64,000 bases of DNA from Gorsachius magnificus. Lineage: Eukaryota > Chordata > Aves > Pelecaniformes > Ardeidae. Below, one piece after another: positions 60,861 through 64,000 of the stretch; positions within the stretch are counted from its first letter, which is position 1, and the number at the start of each line of letters is the position of its first letter. The position numbers and the translations under genes are program-made. The notes beneath the pieces were generated by a model, which searched no databases, had not been told where the DNA came from, and was given only the letters and a program-made list of their open reading frames with translations. Location of the stretch: positions 38,772,507-38,836,506 of the forward strand of contig CM067086.1 in assembly GCA_034008185.1 (NCBI GenBank), read 5' to 3'.

Positions 60861-63660
60861 GTTTTGCCACTAGTGGCTTTGATACCCCTTCTAACACACA
60901 TTTGAACAAATATAATTTATTACTGTGAACATTTTATTCTTCCCTTTGACCTATCAGACCATTCAACACCTCATGATTTGATCCCATAGTTTACGCCTAG
61001 TAAACTAGTGTTATTGTTTGTCTGAATTTCATAGAGGTATGTATTTTAGAGGGGAAACAGTCTATATCATCTATCTATCTTCTATAATAAAACAAATTAT
61101 TTTTTTTTAATCTTCAATGTTTGTAGATGATATTAAATGAAACATTTTAGAATTATTTATTCATTTTTATATTTGACTATTATAAATATTTTCAAAAGCT
61201 TTGGGTTGTTTTTCACCCTTAAATCCTTCAAAATAAAAACTATAAGCAAAAAAACCTTTAATATAATCAATATATTTTATTAACATCAAAGATAACTTTT
61301 TATAGTTATTATAACTGTATATATATTATTTCATATTTTGAGGGTTTATCCTTGTCTTTTCTGCGTGGCAAAGAGAAAAAAAATCACAAAAAATTTAAGA
61401 ATACATTGAAATTCAAAATTATGTATGGGATGACTTACAAAGAACAAAGTGAATGCTAGAGATAGTTGAGAACTTGTAGATTGTCAATTCAGGCAAAGTT
61501 TGCATTTTTTAATTTTACTGACATATTTAACAGCAAGAGGGCAAGGGAAGGCAAGGAATAAATTGAAAGTTAGTTGACTAGATGATGCACTGAAATACGT
61601 ACCTAGGATTCTCAGAAAAAGATTCCACAGTCATGAGAAACTCACAAATTATTTTTATCTACCAAAACTAATCTGGTCATTTACATTTGAAATTTGTTTT
61701 TTCTATCTTTGTTTCAAGCTGTGTTTTTTTCTTCTCATACCTCTAAAATTATCTTTCGCCTTTAAAATGTGGATGATACTCAACAAACCATTGACGACTT
61801 CAGTTCCCTCATACCTAAACTTTCATCCTCTTTGATAATTTCCAGTCAAAAAGTCCTCCAATATGCATTACAATATGTCAGTGGAAAGACTGTTAGAAAC
61901 TTGAAGAGAAGAAAATTTTCTGAATAAAAGACGACTGTTTATTTATCCTGCTCTTTTTAGAAGGGATTTAAATTCTATCCAGGGAACAGCTGAAAAATAG
62001 CTTATTTTGTAACTTATAAGATGATATTTGCAGTATCTTCGTTTCCAGTCTAAAATTACACTCACTATTCAGTAAGTGAAATTCATTTTGTTCATATTTT
62101 TGTAATTATAGCTGAAGTGCAGAAGAGTCTTTGTTTTCAGCCCAAAAATATATTTCACCACATTTCAGCCTTTCAAATCAAACTATTCATACGGGGCTTT
62201 ACTAAAAGATTGAAAACAACAACTAGCATGTGTCTATGGAGTTGTCTTCCTTTCTAAGAAGAGGTTAGATATGTACATCACCAAAAAAAAACCAAACAGA
62301 AAATGTGATTCCATATATGTCTAGCTGAATCTGCTGGTAAAGCTGCTTTTTCAGTGTTTGCCTCCATGATGATAATAAGATGGCTTTCTAAAAGATTTTC
62401 CACAGGGTCTCATATGAATCTTTTTTCACCTCATCTCTACTGCTGCATATTTAATAGAGAAATGAATTGTCAAGCAAATCTGAAATTGTTTAAGTCCGGA
62501 AACAGAGAAGATAATCCAAATAGTTCCTTCTTCTCCTTATGATTTTTATATCTAACATCTTTAACAGTATTAGTGTCACTGTCCAATGACTATACTAACT
62601 ATAAAGTAAAATGAGAAAATTATCCTGCATTAATAAAATAAGGAAAAAATTAAACTCACAGGGCAAATTATCTCCAATATGACATCAAGGGCAAGTATAC
62701 CACAAGTCATATGCACCACTCAACTTTAACATGAAACTGAAAAACTGTATTAATGTATATTCCTTTATGGAACTTTGTGGAACTACAAAATGTAGCGATA
62801 ATTTGTAGTAAAGTAGCAGTGGTGGTCTGAAATAAAAAGTGCACTGGTGATGATTCAAACTGTGGTTACAACTTCAGCTAACAACAGCAAGAAAACACTT
62901 AAATGGGATTTTCTGTTTCTCTGAGGGCAAACTGTTTTTATCTTAGGAAAAGGTTTTTATTTTTATTTCTGTTTCACTCTTAGAAAAAAGATATTCTGCT
63001 GGGGTGTGTTTCCATTATGCTTCTTTCCACTCATTCCCAACATAACAACTACCTGCCTTCATGTCATATATGTGAGCTGCAGATTCTACATAACAACCTG
63101 AGGATGACAGGAAAGGGTTTCATGCTGAGTTCCAGACAGCAATGAGGTGGACTCTCTAGGATGGGGATGTCAGGAAGACTGTTTGCTCAGCCTCAAATAA
63201 GACGAATGCTTCAGATTGGTATTTCTCAGGTTTTTCAAGCTGCATCAGCCTCTATCCATGTAGAGTTCACATTCATGAAGCAGCTTGAAAAGCTGTAAAG
63301 TGTGCCTTGATGCAGAGCATGACCTTGGTTTATTTTTAAGCTCAGAGAGAGCAACCTTATTAAAGTTTGAGCCCATGACTGAAACATTCTCCTATATGTT
63401 GCAGTTAGTAAAAACTAACAGATCTTTGGATAGTAGTTGTGCAAATAAAAGATAAAAAAAAAAGACAAATAATCATATCATCACCATAATTATGCAACAG
63501 AATCAATCATTTGGGATGCAAATTTCCAACTTGAGTGCTCTGGGAACAACTTGGCCTCCATAAGGAGTTACTACCTCCTGTTGTAACTGAATGTATTTAC
63601 CACCTTAGGGTTCAATTACAGCTATCATTTTGAAACTGGAGTGATCCCTGAAGAAACTTA
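60861..63660. other. unique AT-rich sequence, no gene supported
   Basis: Very AT-rich with short homopolymer runs and (CTAT)n near 61060-61080. No gene or mobile element recognised. Confidence 0.6.
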
Positions 63661-63666
63661 AAATGA

Positions 63667-63860
63667 TAGATACTGTAGAACATTAGATCATAAAGGGACT
63701 TTGTTGGTCATTGAGACCATTCCCTTGCTAGTGCTAGAGCGGATAACCACATCACATAATCCATTGATCAAGCTCCATTTTGAAAGAAGTTACTTTTATG
63801 GGGTTTGTTGTTTCCTCTTCCCTCTCCCCCTCCTGCTGTGATTCATCCTTCTCTTTCCCT
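63667..63860 (-). mobile_element. probable old antisense CR1 3' fragment
   Basis: 'tgtagaacattagatcataa', 'agggactttgttggtcattg' and 'agaccattcccttgctagtg' follow the layout of an antisense CR1 3' end (atcatagaa...ggaagggacct...gtcatctagtcca...ccctgct). 'gatcaagctccattttgaaa' may continue the same element. Strongly diverged. Confidence 0.45.
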
Positions 63861-63971
63861 ATACTGCAAGCCCCAAATTCTCCAAAAGGAAATTAACTGT
63901 GTTTTGATCTTGAACATTTCAAACACACGGTATAATCCTATTTTCCTTAAGTAATTGCTTTTTTTCTTTAA

Positions 63972-63992
63972 TATATATATAAAAAAAAAAAA
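63972..63992 (+). repeat. (AT)n then A12 simple repeat
   Basis: atatatatat followed by an A run near the window end; could continue beyond it. Confidence 0.8.
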
Positions 63993-64000
63993 GGAGAAAG

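Noticed and set aside
1..64000. CRISPR arrays, bacterial operons, rRNA or tRNA genes
   Set aside because: No regularly spaced repeats with spacers and no cloverleaf or rRNA-like sequence seen; the window is vertebrate nuclear DNA.

Overview
The window looks like bird nuclear DNA: AT-rich, non-genic sequence carrying CR1 LINE fragments that end in the avian-type 8-bp tail (attctatg-like units), plus avian-type LTR sequences. The species cannot be told from sequence alone. No complete host protein-coding gene is supported. Four short segments look like possible host exons (three on the minus strand, one on the plus strand), with splice-like borders and open frames, but I could not assign any of them to a gene.

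Layout. 1-13.4 kb is mostly unique AT-rich DNA with simple repeats, one possible MIR/L3-type fossil and a 5'-truncated CR1 (5395-6104). A CR1 at 13461-14188 is split by a second, antisense CR1. Two more CR1 pieces lie at 19.6-20.3 kb. A 6.9-kb provirus fills 27692-34549, with two LTRs and the target duplication ATAAA. A 0.96-kb solo LTR of a different family follows at 35800-36758. Old antisense CR1 pieces lie near 39.3 and 63.7 kb, and a better-preserved antisense CR1 with a 340-codon open frame at 59748-60860.

The provirus is ERV-L-like (class III) in its pol, with no env. Gag, protease and the start of reverse transcriptase share one reading frame, separated only by a UAG that is followed by a hairpin and a possible pseudoknot. 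That suggests translation by stop-codon readthrough. This copy is defective: two TGA stops, one frameshift and a changed RT active-site residue. Its LTRs differ at only five substitutions, so it is young. Gag carries an odd hydrophobic leader and a 30-bp minisatellite, and the primer-binding site fits tRNA-Lys1,2 rather than the leucine tRNA usual for ERV-L.

The most unexpected object is at about 48205-50439. It is a heavily decayed but collinear Ty3/Gypsy pol relic whose domains run integrase, then reverse transcriptase, then RNase H on the plus strand. That is the order of the Gmr1-like group of Ty3/Gypsy elements (copia-like order), not the usual RT-RH-IN. Most of the recognisable blocks share one frame over 2.2 kb, which argues against chance or two unrelated fragments. 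A second unexplained object is a diverged three-copy tandem repeat (about 200-215 bp units) at 55920-56560.
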